Source: DASQPR01 sp963836775
GTDB taxonomy: Bacteria; Actinomycetota; Actinomycetes; Mycobacteriales; Micromonosporaceae
Direction: 5' to 3'
NCBI GenBank assembly: GCA_963836775.1
Contig: CAWIKR010000003.1
Location: forward strand, 434,001-498,000
Length of the DNA: 64,000 nucleotides
Part shown: one piece after another, positions 43,262 to 51,924 of the stretch
Numbering within the stretch: the first letter of the stretch is position 1
Layout of the letters: each line of letters starts with the position of its first letter
Position numbers and translations under genes: made by a program
The notes under the pieces: model-generated
Databases searched by the model: none
What the model was told of the DNA's origin: nothing
The model's input: the letters and a program-made list of their open reading frames with translations, nothing else

Positions 43262-44728
43262 TTACGGTCGCGATCCGGTGGCGAATCGCATAACGCCGTC
43301 GTCGACGCGGCCATGGCGCAACATGACCACGTCGTGCGCATAGCTCATGCCCAGCTGCCACGGCCTGCGGGAGCCGTTCTTCGGCAGCTGGTCCACGGAG
43401 CGCTGGACATACCCGGCGGCGAAATCCATCAACGGCCGGGTTTCCACCACTGGGTCATCGTTGATCGGGGTGGCGATCGCCGCGCCGCGCTCGTCCATCC
43501 GGGCCAACAGTCGGCAGACATACTCGCTGACCAGGTCGGCCTTGAGGGTCCAGGACGCATTGGTGTAGCCGATGGTGAAGGCGAAATTCGGCACGCCGGA
43601 GAGCATCATGCCCTTGTAGGCCAGCGTGTTCGCCGGGTCCACAGCGACGCCGTCGACGTCCAGGGTGGCGCCGCCGAACAGCTGCAGGTTCAGGCCGGTC
43701 GCCGAGACCACGACATCCGCCGGCAGTTCGGCGCCGGACGCCAGGCGAATACCGTCCGCGGTGAACGTCTCGATCTGGTCGGTGACCACCGACGCGTCGC
43801 CATGCCGGATCGCCCGGAACAGGTCACCGTCGGGAGCCATGCACAGCCGCTGGTCCCAGGGCTGATAGCGGGGCTTGAAGTGGGTGTCGATGTCATACCC
43901 GGCGGGCAGCGCCCGGACCAGCCCGCGCCGGATCGCCCGCTTGATGAGCTCTGGCCGGGTCCGGCTCAGCCGGTAGAACACGGTGCCGATCAGCACGTTC
44001 TTCCATCGCGCGATGGGATATGCGGCGCGCGGTCCGAGCACGCGTCGTAGCCGGTTGGCGATCGGGTCGCGGGACGGCACCGCGACCACATAGGTCGGGG
44101 ACCGCTGCAGCATGGTCACGTGCGCCGCGGTCTCAGCCATCGCCGGCACCAGCGTCACCGCGGTGGCGCCGCTGCCGATCACCACCACCCGCTTGCCGGT
44201 GTAGTCCAGGTCCTCCGGCCAGAACTGCGGGTGGACGACTGGACCCGCGAACCGTTCGACGCCCGGGAACTTCGGTGCGAACCCTTTGTCGTAGCGGTAA
44301 TAGCCGCTGCAGCAGAGCAGGAAGTCACAGGTGAATTCCACCGGCGACGCGGCGGCGCCGTCGCACTCGGCGGTCACGGTCCATCGGGCGTCCGCCGACG
44401 ACCACGATGCCCGCACGACCCGATGCCGGAATCGGATCTGCTTGTCGATGCCGGCCTCGGCGGCGGTGTCGCGGACGTAGGCGAGGATCGACGGCCCGTC
44501 GGCGATCGCTTTGGCCTCCGTCCACGGGCGGAACCGGTAGCCCAAGGTGTGCATGTCGGAGTCGGAGCGGATGCCGGGATAGCGGAACAGATCCCAGGTG
44601 CCGCCGATGGTGTCCCGGGCCTCCAGGATCGAATACGACTTCTGCGGGAACGCGTTCTGGATATGGTGCGCGGCGCCGATGCCGGACAGCCCGGCCCCGA
44701 CGATCAGCACGTTGACGTGCTCGGTCAC
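43262..44728 (-). CDS. EthA/MymA-type Baeyer-Villiger monooxygenase
   Basis: A 488-residue FAD/NADPH enzyme. The FAD motif is VLIVGAGLSGIGAA, followed by GGTWDLFRYPGIRSDSDMHT. The Baeyer-Villiger fingerprint is FAGPVVHPQFWPEDL, and the NADPH motif is VVVIGSGATAVTL. Closest in style to mycobacterial EthA and MymA. GTG at 44728 overlaps the SDR stop by four bases. It is the last gene of a P450-SDR-monooxygenase operon. Confidence 0.92.
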   Translation of the reverse strand: MTEHVNVLIVGAGLSGIGAAHHIQNAFPQKSYSILEARDTIGGTWDLFRYPGIRSDSDMHTLGYRFRPWTEAKAIADGPSILAYVRDTAAEAGIDKQIRFRHRVVRASWSSADARWTVTAECDGAAASPVEFTCDFLLCCSGYYRYDKGFAPKFPGVERFAGPVVHPQFWPEDLDYTGKRVVVIGSGATAVTLVPAMAETAAHVTMLQRSPTYVVAVPSRDPIANRLRRVLGPRAAYPIARWKNVLIGTVFYRLSRTRPELIKRAIRRGLVRALPAGYDIDTHFKPRYQPWDQRLCMAPDGDLFRAIRHGDASVVTDQIETFTADGIRLASGAELPADVVVSATGLNLQLFGGATLDVDGVAVDPANTLAYKGMMLSGVPNFAFTIGYTNASWTLKADLVSEYVCRLLARMDERGAAIATPINDDPVVETRPLMDFAAGYVQRSVDQLPKNGSRRPWQLGMSYAHDVVMLRHGRVDDGVMRFATGSRP

Positions 44729-45576
44729 TTCGTGGCCGCCCGCCGCTGCAGCCGGCGCTGCCCGAACGCGAGCAGGTCGTAGTAGCGGGTCGGCGCGAGG
44801 CGCGCGACGGTGTCGAAGAAATACGCGTCCGGGCCGACCAGGATCCGCGCCTTGCCGCGCTCGACGCCCTTGTGGATGATCGCGGCCGCTTTCTCCGGCG
44901 ATGTCATGGTGATGGCCTCGAAATCGGCGGCCATCTGGTCTTTGGTGCGGCCGCGGCCGTCGAGGTCGTCGCGCATCCGCCCGTTGCGGACGATGTTGGT
45001 GTTCACGCCGCCCGGGTGGACGTTGACGGCGTGCACTCCGGTGCCGCGCAACTCCTGGCGCAACGAGTCGGTGAATCCGCGGACGGCGAATTTGGCGGCG
45101 CAGTATGCGCTCTGCGTGGGCATTCCGAGCAGCCCGAAGACGCTGGAGGTGTTCACGATGACGCCGCTGTTCTGGTCCATCAGGATCGGCAGGAACGCGC
45201 GGGTGCCGTTGACGACTCCGTGGAAGTTGATGCCCCAGAGCCAGTCGTCATCCTCGACGACGGCGTCGCGGACCGTCGAGGCGACCGCCACTCCGGCGTT
45301 GTTGAACACGGCTCCGAGCGGCGCCGGCATCCAGGCGCGTACGTCATTGGCGAAGTCGATCTGAGCCGGTGCATCGCTCACGTCCAGGACCCGGACCAGC
45401 GCAGGCCCGGCGAGCATGGTCTCGGTCTCTTTGAGGCCGCGCTCGTCGATGTCGGCGATCGCGACCGGTGAGCCGGCCGCCGACAGCCGTTGCGCCAGCG
45501 CTCGGCCGATGCCGGAGGCGGCGCCGGTGATCATCGCGGTCTGACCGCTGATGGTTCTACGCTGCGAGCGGGGCAT
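44725..45576 (-). CDS. Short-chain dehydrogenase/reductase
   Basis: A 283-residue classical SDR. The cofactor motif is TGAASGIG (17-24), then NNAG (92-95), Ser144/145 and Tyr158-x3-Lys162 (SAYCAAK). The acidic residue after beta-2 (ADID) suggests NAD. ATG at 45576 overlaps the last 20 bases of the P450 gene, so the genes are coupled. It resembles SadH in the mymA region of mycobacteria in kind and position. Confidence 0.9.
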   Translation of the reverse strand: MPRSQRRTISGQTAMITGAASGIGRALAQRLSAAGSPVAIADIDERGLKETETMLAGPALVRVLDVSDAPAQIDFANDVRAWMPAPLGAVFNNAGVAVASTVRDAVVEDDDWLWGINFHGVVNGTRAFLPILMDQNSGVIVNTSSVFGLLGMPTQSAYCAAKFAVRGFTDSLRQELRGTGVHAVNVHPGGVNTNIVRNGRMRDDLDGRGRTKDQMAADFEAITMTSPEKAAAIIHKGVERGKARILVGPDAYFFDTVARLAPTRYYDLLAFGQRRLQRRAATK

Positions 45577-46876
45577 CCAGGATCCCTTCAGTGCTTTCGG
45601 CGGGGCGCCGGCGGACCACCGCGATGCCGCCCTTTGCCGGTGCGTAGGCGACGCCGCGATTGTGCCAGTGTTCCCCAGGTTCGTCGGTGGTGACCAGCTC
45701 AAAGGTCTGGACCATCCGGCGCAGCACGACGTTCATCTCCATGGTCGCGAAGGCCGCGCCGATGCAGCGGCGGGTGCCGCCGCCGAACGGGATCCATTCA
45801 TAGGTGTCCGGCGAGGCGTCCAGGAATCTCTCCGGCCGGAACGAGCCGGCGTCCGGGAAGACGCCGTCGTCCTCGTGCACCGCGCCGATGCCGATCAGCA
45901 GGCTGTGCCCGCGCGGGATCACCCACTCGCCGAGCTGCAGGTAGTCGGTCTTGACCCGGCGACCGGTGAGGTCGATCACCGGCCGCACTCGCTGCACCTC
46001 GATGATCGCGGCCTGGCGGTAGTCCGGGTCGGCCATCCGGGCCAGCGCGGCCGGGTGCCGGCGCAGCCGTTCCACCGCCCAGGCGAGCGTGGTCGCGGTG
46101 GTCTCGTGCCCTGCGGCGAGCAGGGTGGTGAGCTGGTCGAGGATGTCCGAGTGGGACATCGGCTCGCCGTCGTCATAGCGCGCCAGGAGCATCAGCGACA
46201 GCACGTCCTTGCGCTCGTCGAGATGCGGATCGGCGAGCGTGTCGGCGATCAGCTTGCCGACGATCTCGTCGAACTCCTGGCGATAGCGGGTGAACCGGCG
46301 CCACGGATCGAACCGGCCCAGCGGCACCGGCAGCTTGCCGACCAGTGCGATCTTCGAGCCCAGCTCCACCATCGGCGGGATCAGTTTGCGCAGCGCCTCG
46401 AATTCGGCGCCCTCGGCGCCGAACACCGCGCGCAGGATGATGTTGAGGGTGATCCGCATCATCGACGGCAGCGTCGGGAACGGCCGGTCCGCGGGCCAGG
46501 TCGCCATCTCCCGGTCGGCTTCCTCGGCGATGATCTCCTCGTAATCCTTCATCCGGCGGCCGTGGAACGGTGGCACCAGCAGCTTGCGCTGTCGTCTGTG
46601 TTCGTCGCCCTCAAGGCTGAAGAACGACCCGGGCCCGAGCACCCGGCCCAGGTTCGGCTGGATGTTGCCGACCAGATCGGTGCTGGTCATGAAGACCTGT
46701 TTGATCAGCACCGGGTCATTGACGAAGACCACCGGGCCGAAGAGCGGCAGCCGGCCCGAGTAGACCCGGCCATAGCGCCGGCTGCGCCGCCGCATCACGA
46801 TCCGCCGGGACGCGGTGAAGGCCAACCCTTGCAGGGCAGCCGGCAACCGCGGGCCGGGTGGGAGCTTGGGTTCCAT
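45557..46876 (-). CDS. Cytochrome P450
   Basis: A 439-residue soluble P450. The I-helix oxygen-activation motif is AGHETTATTLAW, a K-helix ExxR is in the EVQR region, and the heme-binding loop is FGGGTRRCIG with Cys371 as the ligand. ATG at 46876 follows GGAGG. First gene of the operon with SDR and Baeyer-Villiger monooxygenase. Together they could hydroxylate, oxidise and cleave a lipid or terpenoid chain (inference). Confidence 0.93.
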   Translation of the reverse strand: MEPKLPPGPRLPAALQGLAFTASRRIVMRRRSRRYGRVYSGRLPLFGPVVFVNDPVLIKQVFMTSTDLVGNIQPNLGRVLGPGSFFSLEGDEHRRQRKLLVPPFHGRRMKDYEEIIAEEADREMATWPADRPFPTLPSMMRITLNIILRAVFGAEGAEFEALRKLIPPMVELGSKIALVGKLPVPLGRFDPWRRFTRYRQEFDEIVGKLIADTLADPHLDERKDVLSLMLLARYDDGEPMSHSDILDQLTTLLAAGHETTATTLAWAVERLRRHPAALARMADPDYRQAAIIEVQRVRPVIDLTGRRVKTDYLQLGEWVIPRGHSLLIGIGAVHEDDGVFPDAGSFRPERFLDASPDTYEWIPFGGGTRRCIGAAFATMEMNVVLRRMVQTFELVTTDEPGEHWHNRGVAYAPAKGGIAVVRRRPAESTEGILDAPLAA

Positions 46877-46939
46877 GCCGCCTCCGTGGCACTCGGTGTC
46901 CGTGGCGCTTGCCACGCTCGGTCTCAGTGGCGCTTGCTT

Positions 46940-46973
46940 GGTACGCTCACGTACCACGGTACGTCTGCGTACC
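46940..46973. promoter_or_regulatory. Two 16-bp TetR-type operators between P450 operon and TetR gene
   Basis: GGTACGCTCACGTACC (46940-46955) and GGTACGTCTGCGTACC (46958-46973) are both perfect GGTACG-N4-CGTACC dyads, 18 bases apart centre to centre. They lie in the divergent promoter region of the P450 operon and the TetR gene, ideal for repression of both. Confidence 0.85.
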
Positions 46974-47039
46974 ATTCGGTCACAAGACCCTCTCGTGATT
47001 GGATTGGCGCACCATGACCTCTCACGCGCGAGTGGCGAA

Positions 47040-47633
47040 GTGACCGCCGTCGCCGTGTCGTATCGCCAGCGTCTGCTGGACGGTCTCGCGGCGTCCATCA
47101 ACGAGCGTGGCTACCGGGACACCACGGTCGCCGACATCGTGCGGCACGCCCAGACCTCCCGGCGCAGCTTCTATGCCGAGTTCAGCAGCCGCGACGATTG
47201 TTTCGTCGGGCTGCTCGAGGTGATGAACGCCCGGATGCAAGCGGCAATCGAGGCGGCCGTGGCGCCCAGCGCCGACTGGCGGGTCCAGGTGCGCCAGGCA
47301 GTCACCGCATATGTCGACACCGTCGCCTCCCAGCCGGCTATCACCGTCAGCTGGATCCGGGAGCTGCCGGCGCTCGGCGACGCCGGGCAGGTGCTGCAGC
47401 GAGACGCGATGACCTCGTTCACGTCAATGCTGCTGCGGCTGGTCGACAACGATGCGTTCCGGTCGGCCGGCACCCGGAAGCTCACGCCCGGGCTCGCGCT
47501 GTTGCTGCTCGGCGGGTTGCGCGAGGTGACGGCGAGCATCGTCGAGGCCGGTGGTGACATCCACGACTTGACCGAGCTCGGGGTCGAGGCGGCGACCGCG
47601 TTGCTGGAGCCGCCGGGGGCGGGTAGGGAGTAA
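47040..47633 (+). CDS. TetR-family regulator of the P450 operon
   Basis: A 197-residue regulator. The helix-turn-helix is RLLDGLAASINERGYRDTTV then ADIVRHAQTSRRSFYAEFSS. The C-terminal domain is a TetR ligand pocket. GTG at 47040 has no clear ribosome site. It is divergent from the P450 operon with the two GGTACG-N4-CGTACC sites between them, so it very probably represses that operon until a substrate-like ligand binds. Confidence 0.87.
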   Translation: MTAVAVSYRQRLLDGLAASINERGYRDTTVADIVRHAQTSRRSFYAEFSSRDDCFVGLLEVMNARMQAAIEAAVAPSADWRVQVRQAVTAYVDTVASQPAITVSWIRELPALGDAGQVLQRDAMTSFTSMLLRLVDNDAFRSAGTRKLTPGLALLLLGGLREVTASIVEAGGDIHDLTELGVEAATALLEPPGAGRE

Positions 47634-47681
47634 CTACGCGGGCTTTCGGCATCCGACCGAGAACGTCACCGGTGTCGGCCG

Positions 47682-47751
47682 TGATCTTGGTTGTAACGAA
47701 ATGGCTGGACAAAACGCCCGCGGGGCCGCCGTTTCGTTACAACCAAGATCA
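47682..47751. repeat. Perfect 20-bp inverted repeat (long hairpin)
   Basis: TGATCTTGGTTGTAACGAAA (47682-47701) and its exact complement (47732-47751) enclose a 30-base loop. The outer arm begins GATCTTGG like the element at 19861, but the conserved loop of that family is missing. It lies between the TetR stop (47633) and yaaA, about 65 bases before the yaaA -10 box. Confidence 0.85.
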
Positions 47752-47816
47752 TCTTGCCGGGGCCGGCGACTCGGCGGCCGACTCGGCGGGCGTCGCCTGG
47801 CGTCTTGGCAAGGCGG

Positions 47817-47822
47817 TAGATT
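47817..47822 (+). promoter_or_regulatory. -10 box of yaaA
   Basis: TAGATT lies nine bases before the ATG at 47832. No ribosome-binding sequence is present; probably leaderless or nearly so. Confidence 0.45.
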
Positions 47823-47831
47823 GTCCGGGCG

Positions 47832-48611
47832 ATGATCATCCTGATGCACAGCTCGAAGACCATGCGGGTGCCCGCGTCCGGGCACCGGCCGACCGGGCAG
47901 CCGGCTCTGCTCGCACAGGCCGAGGAGCTGATCGCCTATCTCCGGACGCTGTCGGTGGCTCAGCTCTCGAAGATCATGACGATCTCCGCGGAGCTCGCCG
48001 AGAAGACCAAGCAGGCGTACGCGGAATGGAGCACCGATCCGGCTGATCAGTCCGCGGCGGCGGAGACATTCGTCGGCGACATCTACAGCGGCCTGCAGGT
48101 CGACTCATTCGGCGCCGCCGATCGCAAGTACGCCGACAACCACATCCGGATGCTCTCCGGGCTCTACGGCATCGTGCGACCGTTCGACGGCATTGCGCCC
48201 TACCGTCTCGAGATGGGTTACAAGCTGCCGCCGGGCAAGTATTCGAACCTCTACAAGTTCTGGGGTTCCGCGATTGCCGAGCAGTTGCCGCCGACCGGGC
48301 CGATCGTCAATCTGGCCGCCGGTGAATACACCAAGACGGTGCTGAAATACGTCGACCCGGACCGGGTGGTGACGCCGAAGTTCCTGACCGTCGATCCGAA
48401 GTCGAAGTCCCCGAAGTTCATCGTGGTGCACGCCAAGATTGCCCGTGGGACGTTTGCTCGGTGGCTGGTGACGCAGCGGGTCACGGATGGTCGACTGCAT
48501 GAGTTCTGCGAGATCGGTTACGCGCACGACCAATCCCTGAGCACCCCGGCCGAGCCGGCGTTCGTGTGCCAGGAATTCGGCGGCAAGGGCCTCTCCGTAC
48601 GCCTTACGTGA
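47832..48611 (+). CDS. yaaA: YaaA-family peroxide stress protein
   Basis: A 259-residue UPF0246/DUF328 protein. Signature segments are ILMHSSKTM, LSGLYGIVRPFDGI, PYRLEMGYKLP, LYKFWG and VNLAAGEYTKTV. The E. coli protein protects DNA and proteins from peroxide by limiting free iron and binds DNA. The 3' end overlaps the convergent membrane-protein gene by eight bases. Confidence 0.92.
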   Translation: MIILMHSSKTMRVPASGHRPTGQPALLAQAEELIAYLRTLSVAQLSKIMTISAELAEKTKQAYAEWSTDPADQSAAAETFVGDIYSGLQVDSFGAADRKYADNHIRMLSGLYGIVRPFDGIAPYRLEMGYKLPPGKYSNLYKFWGSAIAEQLPPTGPIVNLAAGEYTKTVLKYVDPDRVVTPKFLTVDPKSKSPKFIVVHAKIARGTFARWLVTQRVTDGRLHEFCEIGYAHDQSLSTPAEPAFVCQEFGGKGLSVRLT

Positions 48612-49356
48612 AGTCGTCCGGGACTCGCTCGATCTGATCGCGCGGGTTGGCGCCGCGCCGCACCGGGACGACCTCGTCGAGGTTGACTGGCTCGGCAATG
48701 GTGCCCTTGGGCGGACAGACCGAGTCGCAGACGGGGCAGAGCCAGAACCATTCGATTTCGCCGATCCGGCGATAGCGCTGCGGATAGTCCTCACGGCAGA
48801 ACTTGCAGAGGCGAGCGCTCGGCCGGACCTGCATGGCGATGAGTTCGCGCGCCGTACGGGTCTGGCTCAGCCCGGAGGCGAAAGCGGCGGCGCCAACGGC
48901 GAAACCGCCGAGGCAGGCAGCGGGTATTCGATCCTCCGCGGACAAGGCGCGCAGGTAGGTCTCATGACTCACGACAGTCACGGTGCGATGGTTGGTGAGT
49001 GTGTACTGGTCACCGGAGCCGCCCGGGCTGCCGCCTCGCACTTCGGTGAACTGGAGCGCCATGAGCAGCCAGAATCCGACGAATCCGATACCGGCGAGGA
49101 TCTGCGTTGTTCGTGGCAGCGAGCCAAGCAGGTAGATGACCACGTTCCTGTCCGCTCGCCACGATAGGGCGGAGTTGCGGCGCAAGCCGGTTGTTCGGAA
49201 GATCCGGATTTGGGTCAGGACAAAGGGAGCGACGCTGAGGAGGATGAGTGGCACGATCCGGGCCGCCAGCGGCATCCGGACTCCGGAGTAGCTAAGAATG
49301 ATGATCATCGCCGCCCAGACGGCACCCGCGACCGCGGCACGAGCCACCCACTTCAC
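48604..49356 (-). CDS. Membrane protein with C-terminal zinc-ribbon-like motif
   Basis: A 250-residue protein of unknown family. Two N-terminal helices (about 5-50), a third and fourth near 80-105 and 145-165, then a cytoplasmic tail with CKFC and CPVCDSVC, spaced like a zinc ribbon. GTG at 49356 has TAGATT six bases upstream on the minus strand and is probably leaderless. It overlaps the out-of-frame end of the kinase gene. Confidence 0.65.
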   Translation of the reverse strand: MKWVARAAVAGAVWAAMIIILSYSGVRMPLAARIVPLILLSVAPFVLTQIRIFRTTGLRRNSALSWRADRNVVIYLLGSLPRTTQILAGIGFVGFWLLMALQFTEVRGGSPGGSGDQYTLTNHRTVTVVSHETYLRALSAEDRIPAACLGGFAVGAAAFASGLSQTRTARELIAMQVRPSARLCKFCREDYPQRYRRIGEIEWFWLCPVCDSVCPPKGTIAEPVNLDEVVPVRRGANPRDQIERVPDDFT

Positions 49357-49362
49357 GGTCGA

Positions 49363-49368
49363 AATCTA
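49363..49368 (-). promoter_or_regulatory. -10 box of leaderless membrane-protein gene
   Basis: On the minus strand TAGATT lies six bases before the GTG at 49356. No ribosome site is present. Confidence 0.45.
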
Positions 49369-49446
49369 ACGGGTTGGCGCTCGTTCGTGGCGCCCCGTTC
49401 AACGCGGACCTGCGCTTCGCCGTCGGGCAATCGGACGGCGACCTGG

Positions 49447-49910
49447 TTACTGCGGCGGGAGTTCCTCGCCTTCGCCCGACGGTGGCTCGAATCGGGCGAT
49501 GAAACCGTCCAGCTCGTCGGCTGGGACTCGGAGCGCGTTCGGGTCGTCCCGCTGGTTGCGTTCGGCGAGCCGGAGTGGGTCGAGGAAGAGATCAACCGCC
49601 ACCGGCCGCCGGCATTGGTGACCAGGCGCTTGTAGTCGTCCCGCTCGGATCGGCGCCAGAGGCCGTGGTCGAGGACGACGTCGTGACCGGAGCGGATCAG
49701 CTCGACCAGGCGCGCGCGGACTTCGTCGACCACCGGCCGTTCTCGTTGCGGGTATTCGTAGTTCGGGTAGTCGATGGCGTACCTGCCGTTGCGAGCGAAC
49801 ACTTCCTCGTCGATGGAGAGCCGCGTGACGCCCTCTGCTTCAAGCTTGCGGGCGAAGGTGGTTTTGCCGGATCCGGTGAGTCCGGCGAGAAGGTACGCGG
49901 TCGGTCTCAT
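49447..49910 (-). pseudogene. Frameshifted small P-loop kinase-like ATPase
   Basis: The first 105 residues are a normal AAA/zeta-like kinase: Walker A GLTGSGKTT, LSIDEEVFARNGRY and VVLDHGLWRRSERD. After GGRWRL (about 49590) the reading frame becomes Ser/Thr/Arg-rich nonsense running to 49353. The family continuation (LRLAERNQRDDPNALRVPAD, then GFIARFEPPSGEGEE and a TAA at 49447) lies in another frame. A small deletion not divisible by three near 49588-49596 explains both the shift and a few missing residues. ATG at 49910 overlaps the response-regulator stop. Either a pseudogene or a base-call error. Confidence 0.75.
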
Positions 49911-50602
49911 GCCGGCCTCGCGCCAGGAACCACCAGCCCTGTCTCATAGGCCACCACGATCGCCTGGGCCCGGTCGCGCAGTTGCAGCTTGGACAGGATG
50001 CGAGCCACATGCGTCTTGACGGTGGCGTCACTGAGCTGCAGGCGGGTCGCGAGTTCGGCGTTGGACAGACCGCGGGCGAGCAGCTGCAGGACTTCCAGTT
50101 CACGTGGCGTCAGGGTGGACAGATCCCGGTGCAGCGTGGCGGTGTGCTGGTCGCGGACGGCGTACCGTTCGATCAGGCGCCGGGTGATCGCGGGTGCGAG
50201 CAGCGCATCCCCGGACCGGACCAGGCGTACACCGGCCACCAGGTGCTCCGGAGTGACGTCCTTGAGCAGGAATCCGCTGGCACCGGCGGAGAGCGCGGCG
50301 TAGACGTAACGGTCCAGGTCGAATGTGGTCAAAATGATGACCCGGGGGAGCGGCTCGGTGCCGGCCAGGATCCGGCGGGTCGCCTCCAGCCCGTCCATCT
50401 CCGGCATCCGCACGTCCATCAGCACCACGTCCGGCCGGGTCCGCCGGACCGCGTCCACCGCCTCGACGCCGGTCGCCACCTCGGCCACCACGTCGATGCC
50501 GTCCGCGGTGAGGATCATCCGGAAGCCGGTGCGTACGAGTGCCTGGTCATCGGCGATCACCACACGCAGCGGCTCGGCCCGGGTGGTCGGCTCCGGCATC
50601 AT
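49907..50602 (-). CDS. NarL/LuxR-family response regulator
   Basis: A 231-residue two-component regulator. The receiver has the acidic pocket (ADDQ) and phospho-acceptor Asp63 (VVLMDVRMPEMDG). The C-terminal LuxR helix-turn-helix is LTPRELEVLQLLARGLSN then TVKTHVARILSKL. Its start overlaps the histidine kinase stop and its stop overlaps the kinase-like gene. It probably controls the divergent FtsX-type ABC transporter. Confidence 0.92.
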   Translation of the reverse strand: MMPEPTTRAEPLRVVIADDQALVRTGFRMILTADGIDVVAEVATGVEAVDAVRRTRPDVVLMDVRMPEMDGLEATRRILAGTEPLPRVIILTTFDLDRYVYAALSAGASGFLLKDVTPEHLVAGVRLVRSGDALLAPAITRRLIERYAVRDQHTATLHRDLSTLTPRELEVLQLLARGLSNAELATRLQLSDATVKTHVARILSKLQLRDRAQAIVVAYETGLVVPGARPA

Positions 50603-51924
50603 CCGTCGGCCCGCAGCGGCGTGATCGCGAGCACCCGGAACCCGCCGGTGGGACGGCGGCCGGCGGTGAGCGTGCCGCCGTACGCGGCGACGCGGTCCCG
50701 CAGACCGGTCAGCCCGCGCCCAGTGCCGGACGCCGCGGGAGCGGGAGCGCCACCGGAGTCGGTCACCTCGACTCTCAGCTCGTCCGGCGTACCGCTGATT
50801 TTGATATCCACCGCGGCGCCGGCGGCGTGTTTGACGGTGTTGGTCAGCGCTTCCTGGACCACCCGGTAGGCCGCCAGCTCGACCCCGGCGGGCAGGGCTT
50901 CGAACGTGCCGTCCAGCGTCAGCGTGACCGGAACGCCGGTCTCCCGCACCCGGGCGGCGAGTGCCGGCAGCTGGTCGAGGCCCGGCTGCGGGGCCAGATC
51001 GACGCCATCGGCATCGACCATCAGGACGCCGATGACCTGACGCAGCTCGGTCATCGCGGCCCGGCCGCCGGCCTCCACCGCGAGCAGCGCCTGGCGCGCC
51101 TGGTCCGGGTCGAGGTCGAGCATCTTCCGGGCGGCACCCGCCTGGATGACCATCACGCTGACGTTGTGGCCGACCACGTCGTGCAGCTCCCGGGCCAGGC
51201 GGGCACGTTCATGCTCGAGTGCCAGCGCGGTCGCGGCCTCGCGCTCGCGATACGCGGTCTGGGCGCGCTGCCGCCAGGTATGGACGGCGTTGGCACCCAG
51301 CCCGATCAGCGCGAGCAGCAGGAAGATCACCGGGCCGGAATTGAGGTTGGGCAGGTTGTCGCCGTTGCCGCCGATGATCACCGCACCCGTCAGCACGATG
51401 CACACCAGCGCGAGGTTGCGATACCGGCTGTAGGTGCCGGCGCTGTAGGCGGCGATCAGCACCGCGAGCACGGTCCAGGTGAAGTTGGCGCCGTTGAGAT
51501 CGAACAGCCGCGCCGTGGCGAAGGCGATGATCAGGAACGACAGCAGTGGATATCGACGCCGGGTCAGCAGCGGCAAGGCCGTCAATGCCGCCAAGAGGAA
51601 CTCCGACCAGTGCAGATGGATGCCGGTCGGTGCGAACGGCGCTACTGGTCCGACCGGCGGGCCCGGCACCACCAGGCGGCCGTCGATCACCATCGGCAGG
51701 ACCTTGACATCGTCCTGCGACTCCGCGTGCATCGCTCCAGTGATCGCACCGATCGTCAGCAGCACAGCGAGGATGCTGTCGGCGGCCCAGCCCCACAGTG
51801 TCAACCTCGGCGGCGGCGGCGCGGTGTGCCGCAACCACGCGACCGCCGATCGCCAGCGCCGCACTATCTCATTCCGAACCACGGCACCAGTGTTCCAGGG
51901 CCGCGACCTGGGCCGCGTCCCCAC
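50599..51924 (-). CDS. HisKA_3-type sensor histidine kinase
   Basis: A 441-residue NarX-like kinase. Four or five membrane helices (about 48-215) are followed by a HisKA_3 dimerisation domain with His248 in ARELHDVVGHNVSV. The HATPase (about 340-440) has the N-box QEALTNTVKHA and G-box GRGLTGLRDR. The GTG at 51924 is the longest start; a GTG at 51882 (VRNEIVRRW) is equally possible. Partner of the overlapping response-regulator gene. The short extracellular loops suggest membrane-level sensing. Confidence 0.9.
   Translation of the reverse strand: MGTRPRSRPWNTGAVVRNEIVRRWRSAVAWLRHTAPPPPRLTLWGWAADSILAVLLTIGAITGAMHAESQDDVKVLPMVIDGRLVVPGPPVGPVAPFAPTGIHLHWSEFLLAALTALPLLTRRRYPLLSFLIIAFATARLFDLNGANFTWTVLAVLIAAYSAGTYSRYRNLALVCIVLTGAVIIGGNGDNLPNLNSGPVIFLLLALIGLGANAVHTWRQRAQTAYREREAATALALEHERARLARELHDVVGHNVSVMVIQAGAARKMLDLDPDQARQALLAVEAGGRAAMTELRQVIGVLMVDADGVDLAPQPGLDQLPALAARVRETGVPVTLTLDGTFEALPAGVELAAYRVVQEALTNTVKHAAGAAVDIKISGTPDELRVEVTDSGGAPAPAASGTGRGLTGLRDRVAAYGGTLTAGRRPTGGFRVLAITPLRADG

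Noticed and set aside
49353..49446. Extended C-terminus of the P-loop kinase running to 49353
   Set aside because: The sequence after the shift is Ser/Thr/Arg-rich and not family-like; the real family end is in another frame with a TAA at 49447.
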